Shown: positions 32,374 to 40,852, counted from the first letter of the stretch. The stretch is DNA of 64,000 bases from Nocardioides sp. TRM66260-LWL (GCF_020075545.1 NZ_JAIQZK010000001.1:1271600-1335599); one strand, 5' to 3'. A program made the numbers and translations. Notes: generated by a model from the letters alone, not told the origin.

Positions 32374-33161
32374 GCGGCATCCGCCGACCCCGGCTGGTGG
32401 TCGTCACCGGCGCGGGCAGCGGCATCGGACGCGCCACCGCGCTGGCCTTCGCCGCCCGCGGCGCGCAGGTGGTCTGCGTCGACCTCGACCTCGCCTCCGC
32501 CGAGCGGACCGCGAGCGCGTGCGGCCGCGGCCAGGGCCTCGCGCGCGCGTGCGACGTCGCCGAAGCACCTGCCGTCGTGGCGCTGGCGAACGAGATCGAG
32601 GCGGGCCTCGGCGCCGTGGACGTGCTGGTCAACAACGCCGGCGTCGGCCTGGGCGGCGACTTCCTCGACGCCGACCTCGACGACTGGGCCTGGATCCGGT
32701 CGGTGAACCTCGATGGCGTCGTGCACGGCTGCCACGCCTTCGGGCGCCACCTGGTCGCGCGCGGCCGCGGGCAGGTGGTCAACGTCGCCTCGGGCCTGGC
32801 CTTCGTCCCGAGCCGCCGCACCGCGGCGTACTGCGCGACCAAGGCCGGCGTCCGGATGCTCTCGGAGAGCCTGCGCGCCGACTGGTCGAGGCACGGTGTG
32901 GGCGTCAGCGTCGTGTGCCCCGGCGTGATCGACACGCCGATCCTCGCCGCGACCCGGCTGCGCGGGGCCGCGGAGGGTCAGCGGTCGGCGTTGAGCCGGG
33001 TCTTCCGCCATGGTCACGCGCCCGAGCGCGTCGCCGAGGCGATCGTGCGAGCCGCCCGAGACGACCGCGCGCTCGTGCCGGTCGGATGGGAGGCTCACCT
33101 CGGGCTCCATGCGACCCGCCTGCTCCCGACGCCCCTGCGCATCCTCGGAGGACGACTGTGA
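32370..33161 (+). CDS. Short-chain dehydrogenase/reductase
   Basis: A 263-residue SDR. VVVTGAGSGIGRATALAF is the cofactor loop (T-G-x3-G-x-G), the D in VCVDLD hints at NAD(H), NNAG follows near residue 86, and the catalytic Ser and Y-x-x-x-K lie in NVASGLAFVPSRRTAAYCATKAG. It starts with GTG overlapping the P450 stop and ends overlapping the monooxygenase start. It would oxidise the alcohol made by the P450 to a ketone. Confidence 0.93.
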   Translation: MSGIRRPRLVVVTGAGSGIGRATALAFAARGAQVVCVDLDLASAERTASACGRGQGLARACDVAEAPAVVALANEIEAGLGAVDVLVNNAGVGLGGDFLDADLDDWAWIRSVNLDGVVHGCHAFGRHLVARGRGQVVNVASGLAFVPSRRTAAYCATKAGVRMLSESLRADWSRHGVGVSVVCPGVIDTPILAATRLRGAAEGQRSALSRVFRHGHAPERVAEAIVRAARDDRALVPVGWEAHLGLHATRLLPTPLRILGGRL

Positions 33162-34669
33162 CCTCGACCCCGCACGACCCCACGCCGATCGGCGACCGCG
33201 ACCTCGAGGTCCTGATCGTGGGCGCCGGCTTCTCCGGCATCGGCGCGGCGATCAGCCTGCTCCGCGAGGGCGTGGACGACCTGCTGATCGTCGAGGACGG
33301 CCAGGCCGTCGGCGGCACCTGGCACTGGAACACCTATCCCGGCGTGGCCGTCGACATCCCGTCGTTCAGCTACCAGTTCTCCTTCGCCCAGCGCACCGAC
33401 TGGAGCCGCTCCTACGCGAAGGGCGCGGAGCTCGCGCGCTACGCCGAGGACCTCGTCGACGAGCACGGGCTCCGTCCCTTCCTGCGGTTCGGCCGGCGCG
33501 TGCTGCGGGCGGTCTGGCACGAGGACGACGACCGGTACGCCGTCGAGCTCTCCGACGGCTCGACGCTGCGCCCGCGCTTCCTGGTCAGCGCCTGCGGCGT
33601 CCTCACCCAGCCGCGCCTGCCCGACATCCCGGGCGTCGCCGACTTCGCCGGCACCACCGTCCACACGGCGCGCTGGGACCACGCCGTCGACCTCGCGGGC
33701 CAGCGCGTGGCGGTCATCGGGACGGGCGCCTCGGGCGTCCAGCTGATCCCCGAGATCGCGCCGGACGTGGCCTCGCTGACCGTCTTCCAGCGCACGCCGA
33801 TCTGGTGCTTCCCCAAGCCCGACGTCCCGCTGCCGGCCCCGGTGCGTGCCGGGCTGCGCCTGCCGGGCGCTCGCACCGCGGTGCGAGCGCTGAGCCAGGC
33901 GTTCGTCGAGGTCACCTTCCCGATCGCCGCGCACTACCACGCGTGGTTTCCACTCACCCACGTGATGGAGCGCGCCGGCCGCCGCTGGATCGCCGAGCAG
34001 GTCGACGATCCCGAGGTCGCCGCGCGGCTCACGCCCGCGTACGGCCTGGGCTGCAAGCGGCCGAGCTTCCACAACTCCTACCTGGCCACCTACAACCGGC
34101 CGAACGTGCACCTCGAGACCACGCCGATCGCCGAGATCACCCCGACGGGCGTCCGGACGAGCGACGGCACCGAGCACGAGATCGACGTGCTCGTCCTGGC
34201 CACCGGCTTCAAGGTGATGGAGCCCGACAACCTGCCGACCTTCGAGCTGCGGGGCGTCGACGGCGTCACGACCGCCGCGTACTTCGCCGAGCATCGCCTG
34301 CGCGCCTACGAGGGCGTCTCGGTGCCCGGCTTCCCGAACTGCTTCATGGTCTTCGGGCCCTACGGCTACAACGGATCGTCCTACTTCGCCCTGATCGAGG
34401 CGCAGGTGCATCACATCGTCCGCGTGCTGCGGGCGGCGCGCCGGCGCTCGGCCACCCGGGTCGAGGTCACCCGGGAGGCCGACGACCGGTTCTTCGCCGG
34501 CATGCTGCGCCGGCGACACCGGCAGGTGTTCTGGCAGGAGTCGTGCACCGGCTCGAACAGCTACTACTTCGACGAGCACGGCGACGTGCCGCTGCGGCCG
34601 ACCACCACGGTGTCCTCCGCGCTCGCCAGCCGGACGTTCCCGCTCGACGACTACGCGTTCTCGGGCTGA
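33158..34669 (+). CDS. Baeyer-Villiger-type flavin monooxygenase
   Basis: A 503-residue FAD and NADPH enzyme. The FAD loop is VLIVGAGFSGIGAAISL near residue 14, the BVMO fingerprint F-x-G-x-x-x-H-x-x-x-W-(P/D) reads FAGTTVHTARWD near 162 and the NADPH loop is VAVIGTGASGVQLIPEI. GGTWHWNTYPGVAVDIPS is the family's active-site stretch. It inserts oxygen next to a ketone to give an ester or lactone. The order P450 (hydroxylation), SDR (ketone), BVMO (ester) makes a sensible pathway for a hydrocarbon, terpenoid or steroid-like substrate (inference). The start is GTG at 33158. Confidence 0.94.
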   Translation: MTSTPHDPTPIGDRDLEVLIVGAGFSGIGAAISLLREGVDDLLIVEDGQAVGGTWHWNTYPGVAVDIPSFSYQFSFAQRTDWSRSYAKGAELARYAEDLVDEHGLRPFLRFGRRVLRAVWHEDDDRYAVELSDGSTLRPRFLVSACGVLTQPRLPDIPGVADFAGTTVHTARWDHAVDLAGQRVAVIGTGASGVQLIPEIAPDVASLTVFQRTPIWCFPKPDVPLPAPVRAGLRLPGARTAVRALSQAFVEVTFPIAAHYHAWFPLTHVMERAGRRWIAEQVDDPEVAARLTPAYGLGCKRPSFHNSYLATYNRPNVHLETTPIAEITPTGVRTSDGTEHEIDVLVLATGFKVMEPDNLPTFELRGVDGVTTAAYFAEHRLRAYEGVSVPGFPNCFMVFGPYGYNGSSYFALIEAQVHHIVRVLRAARRRSATRVEVTREADDRFFAGMLRRRHRQVFWQESCTGSNSYYFDEHGDVPLRPTTTVSSALASRTFPLDDYAFSG

Positions 34670-34679
34670 GCCGCCGGGC

Positions 34680-35369
34680 TCAGGAGTCGAGCAGCGCCTG
34701 CATCCGGCCGATCTCGTCCTGCTGGGTGCGGACGATCGAGTCGGCCAGCTCGCGCGCGGGCGCGTACCGCCCGTCCTGCTGCTCGGCCTTCGCCATCTCG
34801 ACGGCTCCCCGGTGGTGCTCGATCATCATCTGCAGCCACAGCCGCTGGAAGTCGGCGTCGGAGGCGTCCTGCAGGTCGGTCATCTGCTGGGCGGTCATCA
34901 TGCCCGGCATCGAGCCGTGGTCCATGCCGGAGTGGTCCATCCCCTCCATGTCGGACATGCCCGACATCCCCGCGCCGGCCTCGGCGGGCACGTCCTCGCC
35001 CCAGGAGCGCAGCCAGCCGGTCATCGTCTCGACCTCGGGCGTCTGCGCCCGCTCGATGCCGTCGACGACCGCCTGCACCTCGGGCGAGAGCGTGCGGCCC
35101 TCGGTGAGAGCGACCATCTCGAGGGCCTGACGGTGGTGCGGGATCATCATCTGCGCGAACGTCACGTCCGCGTCGTCGAAGGCGGCGTCGGACGCACCGC
35201 CGGACGCCGAGGGGCTCGCCGAGCCCATCGAGCCCATCGAGCCCATCGAGCCCATCGAGCCGTGGTCCATCCCGCTGTGGTCGTCGGAGCCGCAGGCGGC
35301 CAGCCCGCCGAGGGCAAACACGGCGGTGGCCGCCAGCTGGGCGGAGCGGACGATCGGACGGCGGTTCAT
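34680..35369 (-). CDS. DUF305 lipoprotein, Met/His-rich
   Basis: A 229-residue protein with a lipobox signal (FALGGLAACGSDD; Cys near residue 26). Two DUF305 units follow: MMIPHHRQALEMVALTEGR and MMIEHHRGAVEMAKAEQQ, each with the H-H pair. Linkers are crowded with Met and His (GMDHGSM, GMSGMSDMEGMDHSGMDHGSMPGMM). Such proteins bind copper or silver in the envelope; binding here is inference. It is encoded after the kinase and response regulator on the same strand, so it is probably their target. Confidence 0.9.
   Translation of the reverse strand: MNRRPIVRSAQLAATAVFALGGLAACGSDDHSGMDHGSMGSMGSMGSMGSASPSASGGASDAAFDDADVTFAQMMIPHHRQALEMVALTEGRTLSPEVQAVVDGIERAQTPEVETMTGWLRSWGEDVPAEAGAGMSGMSDMEGMDHSGMDHGSMPGMMTAQQMTDLQDASDADFQRLWLQMMIEHHRGAVEMAKAEQQDGRYAPARELADSIVRTQQDEIGRMQALLDS
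35218..35260. repeat. 9-bp tandem repeat coding for Gly-Ser-Met
   Basis: Four or five copies of the 9-mer cgagcccat encode GSM repeats in the DUF305 lipoprotein. A change in copy number keeps the frame and would change the number of Met residues. Confidence 0.85.
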
Positions 35370-35427
35370 GCGGGTCTCCTCCAGGACGATGGTGCCTCCA
35401 GGATGCCGAGCGGGACCTGAGGGGCCG

Positions 35428-36603
35428 TCAGCGTTCGATGAAGATCCGATCAAGATTCCGGTCATCCGCCAGGGGCAGCCGCACGACGAACGTCGCGCCC
35501 CGTCCCGGCCCGTCGCTGGACGCGGTCAGGGAGCCGCCGTGGGCCTCGACGATCGCCCGGCTGATCGTGAGTCCGATGCCCGAGCCGATGGACGCCCCCG
35601 GCCCGGTGCCGCCGCGGTAGAAGCGCTCGAACACGTGCGGGAGGTCGTCCGGCGCGATGCCGGCGCCGTCGTCGCTCACCCACATCTCCAGAACGTCGGC
35701 CGTCCGCCGGACCATCACCTCCACCCGGCCCCCGCGCCCCGTGTGCCGCCGGGCGTTGTCGAGGAGGTTCGTGAGCACCTGGTCGATCCGCTCGCGATCG
35801 ACGTGGAGGTGCTCGGACGCGGTCGCGTCGGGCACGTCCAGCGCGAGCCGCACGCCGGCCTCGTCGAACCGGGCCTCGTGGGAGCGCACGCACGGGCCCA
35901 CGAGCTCGGCGACGCCGATCCGGACCGGGTCGACGCTCAGACGACCCTCCTCGGCACGGGACACCTCGCCGAGGTCGGCGGCGAGCCGCTGCAGCCGCGC
36001 GATCTGCAGGTGCACGACCGCCGCCGAGTCGGCGTCCCAGACCGCGACGCCGTCGTCCAGGCCCTCCGCCCAGGCGCCCAGGGTCGCGATGGGCGTCCGC
36101 AGCTCGTGGGCCAGGTCGGCGAGCAGCCGACGACGGGTGTCCTCGGTGTGCTCGATCCGCGATGCCATGGAGTTGAAGGCGTCCGCCAGGGCGTCGAGCT
36201 CCGGCCCCGCCTCGGCCGGACGGACGCGGGCGGCGTAGTCGCCGTGCCGGACCCGCTCCGCGGCGCGGGTCAGGGCGGCGAAGGGCCGACGCAACCGCAT
36301 CGCGAAGAGCCACGTGGCGATCGCCGCGCAGAGCCCGGCGATCGCCACCGCCACGCCGAGGGAGAGCAGGCTCGCGATGCGATAGGCCTCCTCGACGTGG
36401 TGCATCTCCGGCTCGCTCGGCGGCGCACCGGCCTGGAGCAGGTGGTGGTGGAAGAGCGGCGGACCGACGATCGCCGCCACCGCTCCCGCGGTGAGGAAGC
36501 CCGCGAGCAGGACCACGGACTGTGCGAGCAGCAGGCGGCCCGGGAGGCTCCTACGGGCCGGGAGCCGCAGCGACGGCCGCGGACGTCGGGCCGCGACGGT
36601 CAT
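35428..36603 (-). CDS. Sensor histidine kinase, DUF305-linked
   Basis: A 391-residue kinase with two transmembrane helices (about 25-48 and 78-100), a short outer loop containing FHHHLLQAGAPPSEPEMHHVEEA, HAMP, HisKA with the phospho-His in LLADLAHELRTPIATLG, and an intact ATPase domain (LLDNARRHTG, DDGAGIAPDDL, GSGIGLTISRAIV). The His- and Met-bearing loop suggests metal sensing. The start ATG overlaps the regulator's stop. The following DUF305 gene lies 58 bases downstream. Confidence 0.93.
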   Translation of the reverse strand: MTVAARRPRPSLRLPARRSLPGRLLLAQSVVLLAGFLTAGAVAAIVGPPLFHHHLLQAGAPPSEPEMHHVEEAYRIASLLSLGVAVAIAGLCAAIATWLFAMRLRRPFAALTRAAERVRHGDYAARVRPAEAGPELDALADAFNSMASRIEHTEDTRRRLLADLAHELRTPIATLGAWAEGLDDGVAVWDADSAAVVHLQIARLQRLAADLGEVSRAEEGRLSVDPVRIGVAELVGPCVRSHEARFDEAGVRLALDVPDATASEHLHVDRERIDQVLTNLLDNARRHTGRGGRVEVMVRRTADVLEMWVSDDGAGIAPDDLPHVFERFYRGGTGPGASIGSGIGLTISRAIVEAHGGSLTASSDGPGRGATFVVRLPLADDRNLDRIFIER

Positions 36604-37331
36604 GACGTCGCCATCCGGTAGCCAACCCCGCGGACGGTCTCGACGAATCGCGGCCGACCCGAGTCGTCGCCCAGCTTGCGGCGCAGGTGCACCACGTGGA
36701 CGTCGACGACGTGCTCGTCGCCCACCCAGCCCGGGCCCCAGACCGACTCGATGATCTGCTGACGACTCCAGGCCGAGCTGGGGCGGGAGGCCATCGTCGC
36801 CAGGATGTCGAACTCGGTGCGGGTCAGCTCGATCCCGCGGCCGTCGACCTCGACCCGCCGGCCGTCCGGGTCGACCGCCAGCCCTGTGGGGAGCCGGGAA
36901 CGCGCCGGTGCCTCCGGAGCCGCCTGGCGAGGCCGACGCAGCACGACCTGCACCCGGGCCACGAGCTCGCGCGGCGAGAACGGCTTGGTGATGTAGTCGT
37001 CGGCGCCGACGGCCAGACCGACGAGCCGGTCGGCCTCGTCGGCGCGGGCGGTCAGCATCAGGACGTAGCAGTCGGAGAAGGTGCGGATCCGCCGGCACAC
37101 CTCGACGCCGTCGAGCCCCGGGAGGCCGAGGTCGAGCACGACGACCTCGGGCCGACGACGCTCCGCGGCCGCGATCGCCTCCGGCCCCGTCCGCGCGTGC
37201 TCGACGGCGAAGCCGGCGCGTCGGAGGTAGGCCTCCACCATACGGGCGAGGTCGACCTCGTCCTCCACCAGCAGCACCGTCGCGGTCGCGGGCTCCGCCG
37301 CCTCGACGGCCACCGTCGGGTCTGATCCCAT
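36600..37331 (-). CDS. OmpR-type response regulator, DUF305-linked
   Basis: A 243-residue regulator. VLLVEDEVDLARMVEAYLRRAG opens the receiver, phospho-Asp in VVVLDLGLPGLDG, Thr in MLTARADE and Lys in ITKPFSPREL. The C-terminal winged helix ends in VDVHVVHLRRKLGDDSGRPRFVETVRGVGYRM. A leader of about 16 residues precedes the receiver. It is the first gene of RR-HK-DUF305. The 210-base divergent gap to the SdpI-like gene carries structured element B. Confidence 0.95.
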   Translation of the reverse strand: MGSDPTVAVEAAEPATATVLLVEDEVDLARMVEAYLRRAGFAVEHARTGPEAIAAAERRRPEVVVLDLGLPGLDGVEVCRRIRTFSDCYVLMLTARADEADRLVGLAVGADDYITKPFSPRELVARVQVVLRRPRQAAPEAPARSRLPTGLAVDPDGRRVEVDGRGIELTRTEFDILATMASRPSSAWSRQQIIESVWGPGWVGDEHVVDVHVVHLRRKLGDDSGRPRFVETVRGVGYRMATS

Positions 37332-37403
37332 GCCGCCAGTGTGCCCGGAGCCGGACCAGACCGGCAGGCGCGGTGTCGGCGCGATGCCCTAGCGTCGGAG
37401 GTC

Positions 37404-37500
37404 CTGCCTCCCCAGAGGTCGGCAGGCTCCGGGAGCCCATGCCTCCCTGCCTGGCCCGGAGGCGCGGCTCCCGCCACCCCCCATGCGACGGGAGCCGCGC
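37404..37500 (+). ncRNA. Candidate structured RNA element, copy B
   Basis: Same architecture as 13856-13965: CTGCC/GGCAG hairpin, GCTCC/GGAGC mini-hairpin, the block TGCCTGGCCCGGAGG, and a closing 12-bp stem (37462-37473 with 37489-37500; GCGCGGCTCCCG). The upstream words CCGGACCAGACC (37351) and TAGCGTCG also match copy A at nearly the same distances. It ends 42 bases before the SdpI-like gene. Confidence 0.5.
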
Positions 37501-37542
37501 ACCGGCCCGCACCGCCCGCGGGCAGGAGGGCAGGATCAGGGC

Positions 37543-37908
37543 ATGGACGCACTGCTGGCAGCCTGCGCGCCGATCGGGCTGATGATCGGTCTGGTGGACG
37601 TCGCCCTCGCCCGCTCGATCGCGGTCGGGCTCCCCCGCAACCGCCTCGTCGGCATCCGGCTCCCGGGGCTCCTGCGCTCCGACGCGGCCTGGGACGCCGG
37701 GCATCGCGCGGCGGCGCCGGTCCTCGCACGCACGGGCGCCCTCGCGCTCGCGGTGACGGCGATCGGCCTGCTCGCCTGCCTGCCGCTGCTGCCCGACGCG
37801 ATCCGCTGGATCGGCGCCGGGCTGGTGGCGACGGGCGCGGCGATCGCCCTCGGCGGCGTCGCCGTCGGCAGCCTCCGGGCCGCCCGGGCGGCGCGGCGGG
37901 TGCCCTGA
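37543..37908 (+). CDS. SdpI-family membrane protein
   Basis: A 121-residue protein with three or four hydrophobic helices. GLPRNRLVGIRLPGLLRSDAAWDAGHRAAAPV is the SdpI signature (G-I-R-x5-L-x-S-D-x-A-W-x-x-x-H-R). SdpI gives immunity to the SdpC toxin in Bacillus; most actinobacterial relatives have no toxin and unknown roles. ATG at 37543 after AGGAGGG. It stands alone, divergent from the DUF305-linked two-component genes, behind structured element B. Confidence 0.85.
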   Translation: MDALLAACAPIGLMIGLVDVALARSIAVGLPRNRLVGIRLPGLLRSDAAWDAGHRAAAPVLARTGALALAVTAIGLLACLPLLPDAIRWIGAGLVATGAAIALGGVAVGSLRAARAARRVP

Positions 37909-37925
37909 GCCGGCGCCCGGACGGC

Positions 37926-38522
37926 CTACCGGCGGAAGACGAGCGGCAGCAGTCGGCGGCCGCCGGCGCGGTCGGACGGGGCGTCCGGACGCACCGAGCG
38001 CACGGCCGTCACCGACGGGTCGAGCGAGCGGATCGCCGTCAGGACGCGGTCCTCCAGCGTGCGACCGGCCGCCGGGCAGCCGTCGCAGGTGCCGCGCAGT
38101 TCGACGTCGACGACGCCGTCGTGCACGGCGACCAGCTCGAGGCTGCCGCCGTGGCTGCGGGCGTAGGCGCCGACCTCGCCGGCCAGCACCTCGCGCGCCG
38201 CCGCGGCCAGGTGCTCCCGAGCCGGATCGTCGCCGTCGGCCGGCACCCAGCCCTCGGGATCGGTCAGCGCGTCCTGCAGCGCGCCGCGCACGACGTCGCC
38301 CGACGCCGCCCACGTGTGCGCGGGCGCGAGCTCGAGCAGCACGGCGGCGGGCTCGACCTCGACGTGCACCAGGAGGCCCTCGTCGAGCAGCCGCGCGAGC
38401 GGGGCCGGCACGCGCTCCGGCACGCCGACGAGCCGCAGCGAGCCCGGCGGGACGACCCACCGGGCGCAGGAGGGGCGTCCGGGCACGGCCTCGGCGTGCA
38501 CGGGCGGACGCGGCGCGCTCAC
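37926..38522 (-). CDS. NifU-like C-terminal-domain protein coupled to feoB
   Basis: A 198-residue protein. The C-terminal 80 residues (DGVVDVELRGTCDGCPAAGRTLEDRVLTAIRSLDPSV) are the NifU C-terminal domain with its C-x-x-C that can hold a labile Fe-S cluster. The N-terminal 110 residues look like the Nfu N-terminal half or a related alpha-beta domain and have no signature I can name. It starts with GTG inside the feoB stop (GTGA). It could receive Fe(II) for cluster building or act as an accessory factor of the transporter in place of FeoC (inference). Confidence 0.85.
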   Translation of the reverse strand: MSAPRPPVHAEAVPGRPSCARWVVPPGSLRLVGVPERVPAPLARLLDEGLLVHVEVEPAAVLLELAPAHTWAASGDVVRGALQDALTDPEGWVPADGDDPAREHLAAAAREVLAGEVGAYARSHGGSLELVAVHDGVVDVELRGTCDGCPAAGRTLEDRVLTAIRSLDPSVTAVRSVRPDAPSDRAGGRRLLPLVFRR

Positions 38523-40465
38523 GTGACCGCCCCGACGACCACCCGGGCCAGCAGGGCCATGGTCCAGGCGAGCGCGAAGAGGTAGGTGAACGCGATGGCC
38601 GGCCACCGCCACGAGCCGGACTCGCGGCGCAGCACGGCGATGGTCGACATGCACTGCAGCGCGTAGAGGAAGAACACCAGCAGCGCCGCCAGCACCGGAG
38701 CGGTGAACAGCGGCTCGCCGGCGCGCGGACCGTCCTGCACGCGCAGGTCGGCCAGCGCCTGGGACGGGTCGTCCGGGTTGGTCGCCGCGGCCACCTGGCC
38801 CATCGTCGCGACGAAGACCTCCCGAGCCGAGAGCGAGGCGAGCACGCCGACGTTGATCCGCCAGTCGAAGCCCAGGGGCTCGAAGACCGGCTCGACGGCG
38901 CGGCCGACGTCGGCGGCCAGGCTGTGGTCGATCGTGTACGACGCGACGGCTGAGGAGTCGGCCGGGTCGACGCCCGCCCGCGCCAGCTCCGCGTCCGAGG
39001 GGGCCGGCAGGTTCAGCAGCAGCCAGAGGACGACCGTGGTGCCGAGGATGATCTTGCCGACCTTGGCGAGGAAGCCGCGGCAGGCGTCGTAGACGGCCAG
39101 CAGCACCGAGCGCGCCGACGGCAGGCGGTACGGCGGCATCTCCATGTAGAACGGCAGGGCCGGGCCGGCCGAGCGGCCGAGGCGGCTGAACAGCCAGGCG
39201 GTGAGCATCGCGGAGACCGCGCCGCCGAGGTAGAGCCCGAACATCACGAGACCCTGCGCGCCGATCGGCCCGACGCGGGCGTCGGAGGGCACGAGCAGGC
39301 CGATGAGCAGCACGTAGACCGGCAGCCGCGCCGAGCAGGTCATCAGCGGCGCGCCCATCATGGTGGCGATGCGGTCGCGGGTCGACGGCAGCGTCCGGGT
39401 GGCCATGATGCCGGGGATCGCGCAGGCGAAGGACGAGAGCAGGGCGACGAACGCGCGGCCCTCGAGGCCGGCCCGGGCCATCACGCGGTCCATGAGGAAG
39501 GCGGCGCGCGCCAGGTAGCCGACGCCCTCGAGCAGCGAGATCAGGACGAACAGCAGCGCGATCTGCGGCAGGAAGACCACGACCCCGCCGACGCCGCCGA
39601 TGACGCCGTCCGCGAGCAGGCCCGCCAGCCAGTCGACGCCGATCGAGGCGCGCACCTGGTCGCCGAGCGCCGCGAAGCCCGTCTCGATCAGCCCCTGCAC
39701 CGGCGCGGCCAGGGTGAAGATGGTCTGGAAGAAGACGAACATCGTCGCGAGGAACACGACCGTGCCCCCGACCGGGTGCAGCAGCACGGCGTCCAGTCGA
39801 CGGGTGCGCGCGTCCAGCTCGGGCGCGGCGTACCCGGCACTCGCGAGCACCGAGTCGACCCAGCCCGAGACCGCCTCGGCGTCGAGCGGCGGCGGCACCA
39901 GCGGACGGCTCCAGGTCGCCGGCCCGCCGAGCAGCTCGCGCAGCTCGCCGAGCTGCTGACGCCGCCCGCCGACGACCGCCAGCACCGGGACGCCGAGCGC
40001 ACGGCCGAGCGCCGCGAGGTCGAGACGGCCCTGGCGTCGGGTCAGCTCGTCGGTGAAGGTGACGACGACGCAGACCGGCAGGTCAGCCCGCAGCACCTGC
40101 GCGGCGAGGCGGAGCGAGCGACGCAGCGTGGTGGCGTCGAGGGTGAGGATCAGCGCGTCGGGCGTGTCCTGGGAGTCGTCGGCCGGATCCAGGACACCGG
40201 CGACGATGCGCTCGTCGGGGCTGATCGCGGTGAGGCTGTAGGTGCCGGGGAGGTCCTCGAGGACGACCGGCCCGAGGGCGGTCTCCGCCACGCCCTGGTA
40301 GCGCGTGACCGTGACGCCGGGGTAGTTGCCGGTCTTGGCCCGCAGCCCGGTGAGGGCGTTGAACAGGGTCGTCTTGCCCGAGTTGGGGCTGCCGACCAGG
40401 GCGATCCGACGCCGTCCCGCGACCGCGACGCCTGCGGGCTCAGCCGGACCGCAGTGGTCGCTCAC
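38519..40465 (-). CDS. feoB: Ferrous iron transporter FeoB
   Basis: A 648-residue membrane transporter with an N-terminal GTPase domain: G1 GSPNSGKTTLFN (about 24), G2/switch region YPGVTVTRYQG, G3 DLPGTYSL. Helices begin near residue 215, with gate repeats LLSSFACAIPGIMATRT and SLSAREVFVATMGQVA, the conserved cysteine-bearing FeoB segments. It takes up Fe(II) under low oxygen. The start is GTG overlapping the feoA stop. At the 3' end it overlaps the NifU-like gene. The box upstream of feoA suggests iron repression. Confidence 0.94.
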   Translation of the reverse strand: MSDHCGPAEPAGVAVAGRRRIALVGSPNSGKTTLFNALTGLRAKTGNYPGVTVTRYQGVAETALGPVVLEDLPGTYSLTAISPDERIVAGVLDPADDSQDTPDALILTLDATTLRRSLRLAAQVLRADLPVCVVVTFTDELTRRQGRLDLAALGRALGVPVLAVVGGRRQQLGELRELLGGPATWSRPLVPPPLDAEAVSGWVDSVLASAGYAAPELDARTRRLDAVLLHPVGGTVVFLATMFVFFQTIFTLAAPVQGLIETGFAALGDQVRASIGVDWLAGLLADGVIGGVGGVVVFLPQIALLFVLISLLEGVGYLARAAFLMDRVMARAGLEGRAFVALLSSFACAIPGIMATRTLPSTRDRIATMMGAPLMTCSARLPVYVLLIGLLVPSDARVGPIGAQGLVMFGLYLGGAVSAMLTAWLFSRLGRSAGPALPFYMEMPPYRLPSARSVLLAVYDACRGFLAKVGKIILGTTVVLWLLLNLPAPSDAELARAGVDPADSSAVASYTIDHSLAADVGRAVEPVFEPLGFDWRINVGVLASLSAREVFVATMGQVAAATNPDDPSQALADLRVQDGPRAGEPLFTAPVLAALLVFFLYALQCMSTIAVLRRESGSWRWPAIAFTYLFALAWTMALLARVVVGAVT

Positions 40466-40779
40466 GCCGTGGGCGCGATGCGGATGCAGTCGGCCTGCGC
40501 CTTCCGCAGGGCGATCTCGTAGCCGGCGACGCGGTACACGACCGGGTCGCGCAGCGGGGCGCGGCGCACGGTCTCGACCGGCGTGCCGGGGACGAAGCCG
40601 AGGTCGACGAGGCGCTGGGCGACGGCCGGGTCGTCGGCGACCACGCCGGTGACGGTGCCGGCGGCGCCGCAGCGCAGGGCGCTCAGCGTCGCGACGCGCT
40701 CCTCGACCGGGCCGACCGACGCGGGGACGAGCACGGGCGCGGCGTGACGTCGCAGGGACATCGCCGACATGACCGACAT
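40462..40779 (-). CDS. feoA: Ferrous iron transport protein A
   Basis: A 105-residue cytoplasmic SH3-like protein: GTVTGVVADDPAVAQRLVDLGFVPGTPVETVRRAPLRDPVVYRVAGYEIALRKAQADCIRI. R-L-x-D-L-G-F-x-P-G-T is the FeoA core. FeoA supports FeoB. The start at ATG 40779 follows AAGGAG by about six bases; two further ATGs lie within the first ten codons. Its promoter region contains a DtxR/IdeR-like box. Confidence 0.9.
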   Translation of the reverse strand: MSVMSAMSLRRHAAPVLVPASVGPVEERVATLSALRCGAAGTVTGVVADDPAVAQRLVDLGFVPGTPVETVRRAPLRDPVVYRVAGYEIALRKAQADCIRIAPTA

Positions 40780-40833
40780 GGCTCGCTCCTTCGCACGGAC
40801 TGGTGAGGACCACCTTACCAAGGACTGCCTCAC

Positions 40834-40852
40834 TTAGGTAAGGGCGACCTAC
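40834..40852. promoter_or_regulatory. DtxR/IdeR-like iron box upstream of feoA
   Basis: TTAGGTAAGGGCGACCTAC matches the IdeR consensus TTAGGTTAGGCTAACCTAA at about 13 of 19 positions, including both outer half-sites, 55 bases before feoA. A second partial site (TGAGGCAGTCCTTGGTAAG) overlaps it. Repression by Fe(II)-bound IdeR is inferred. Confidence 0.65.
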
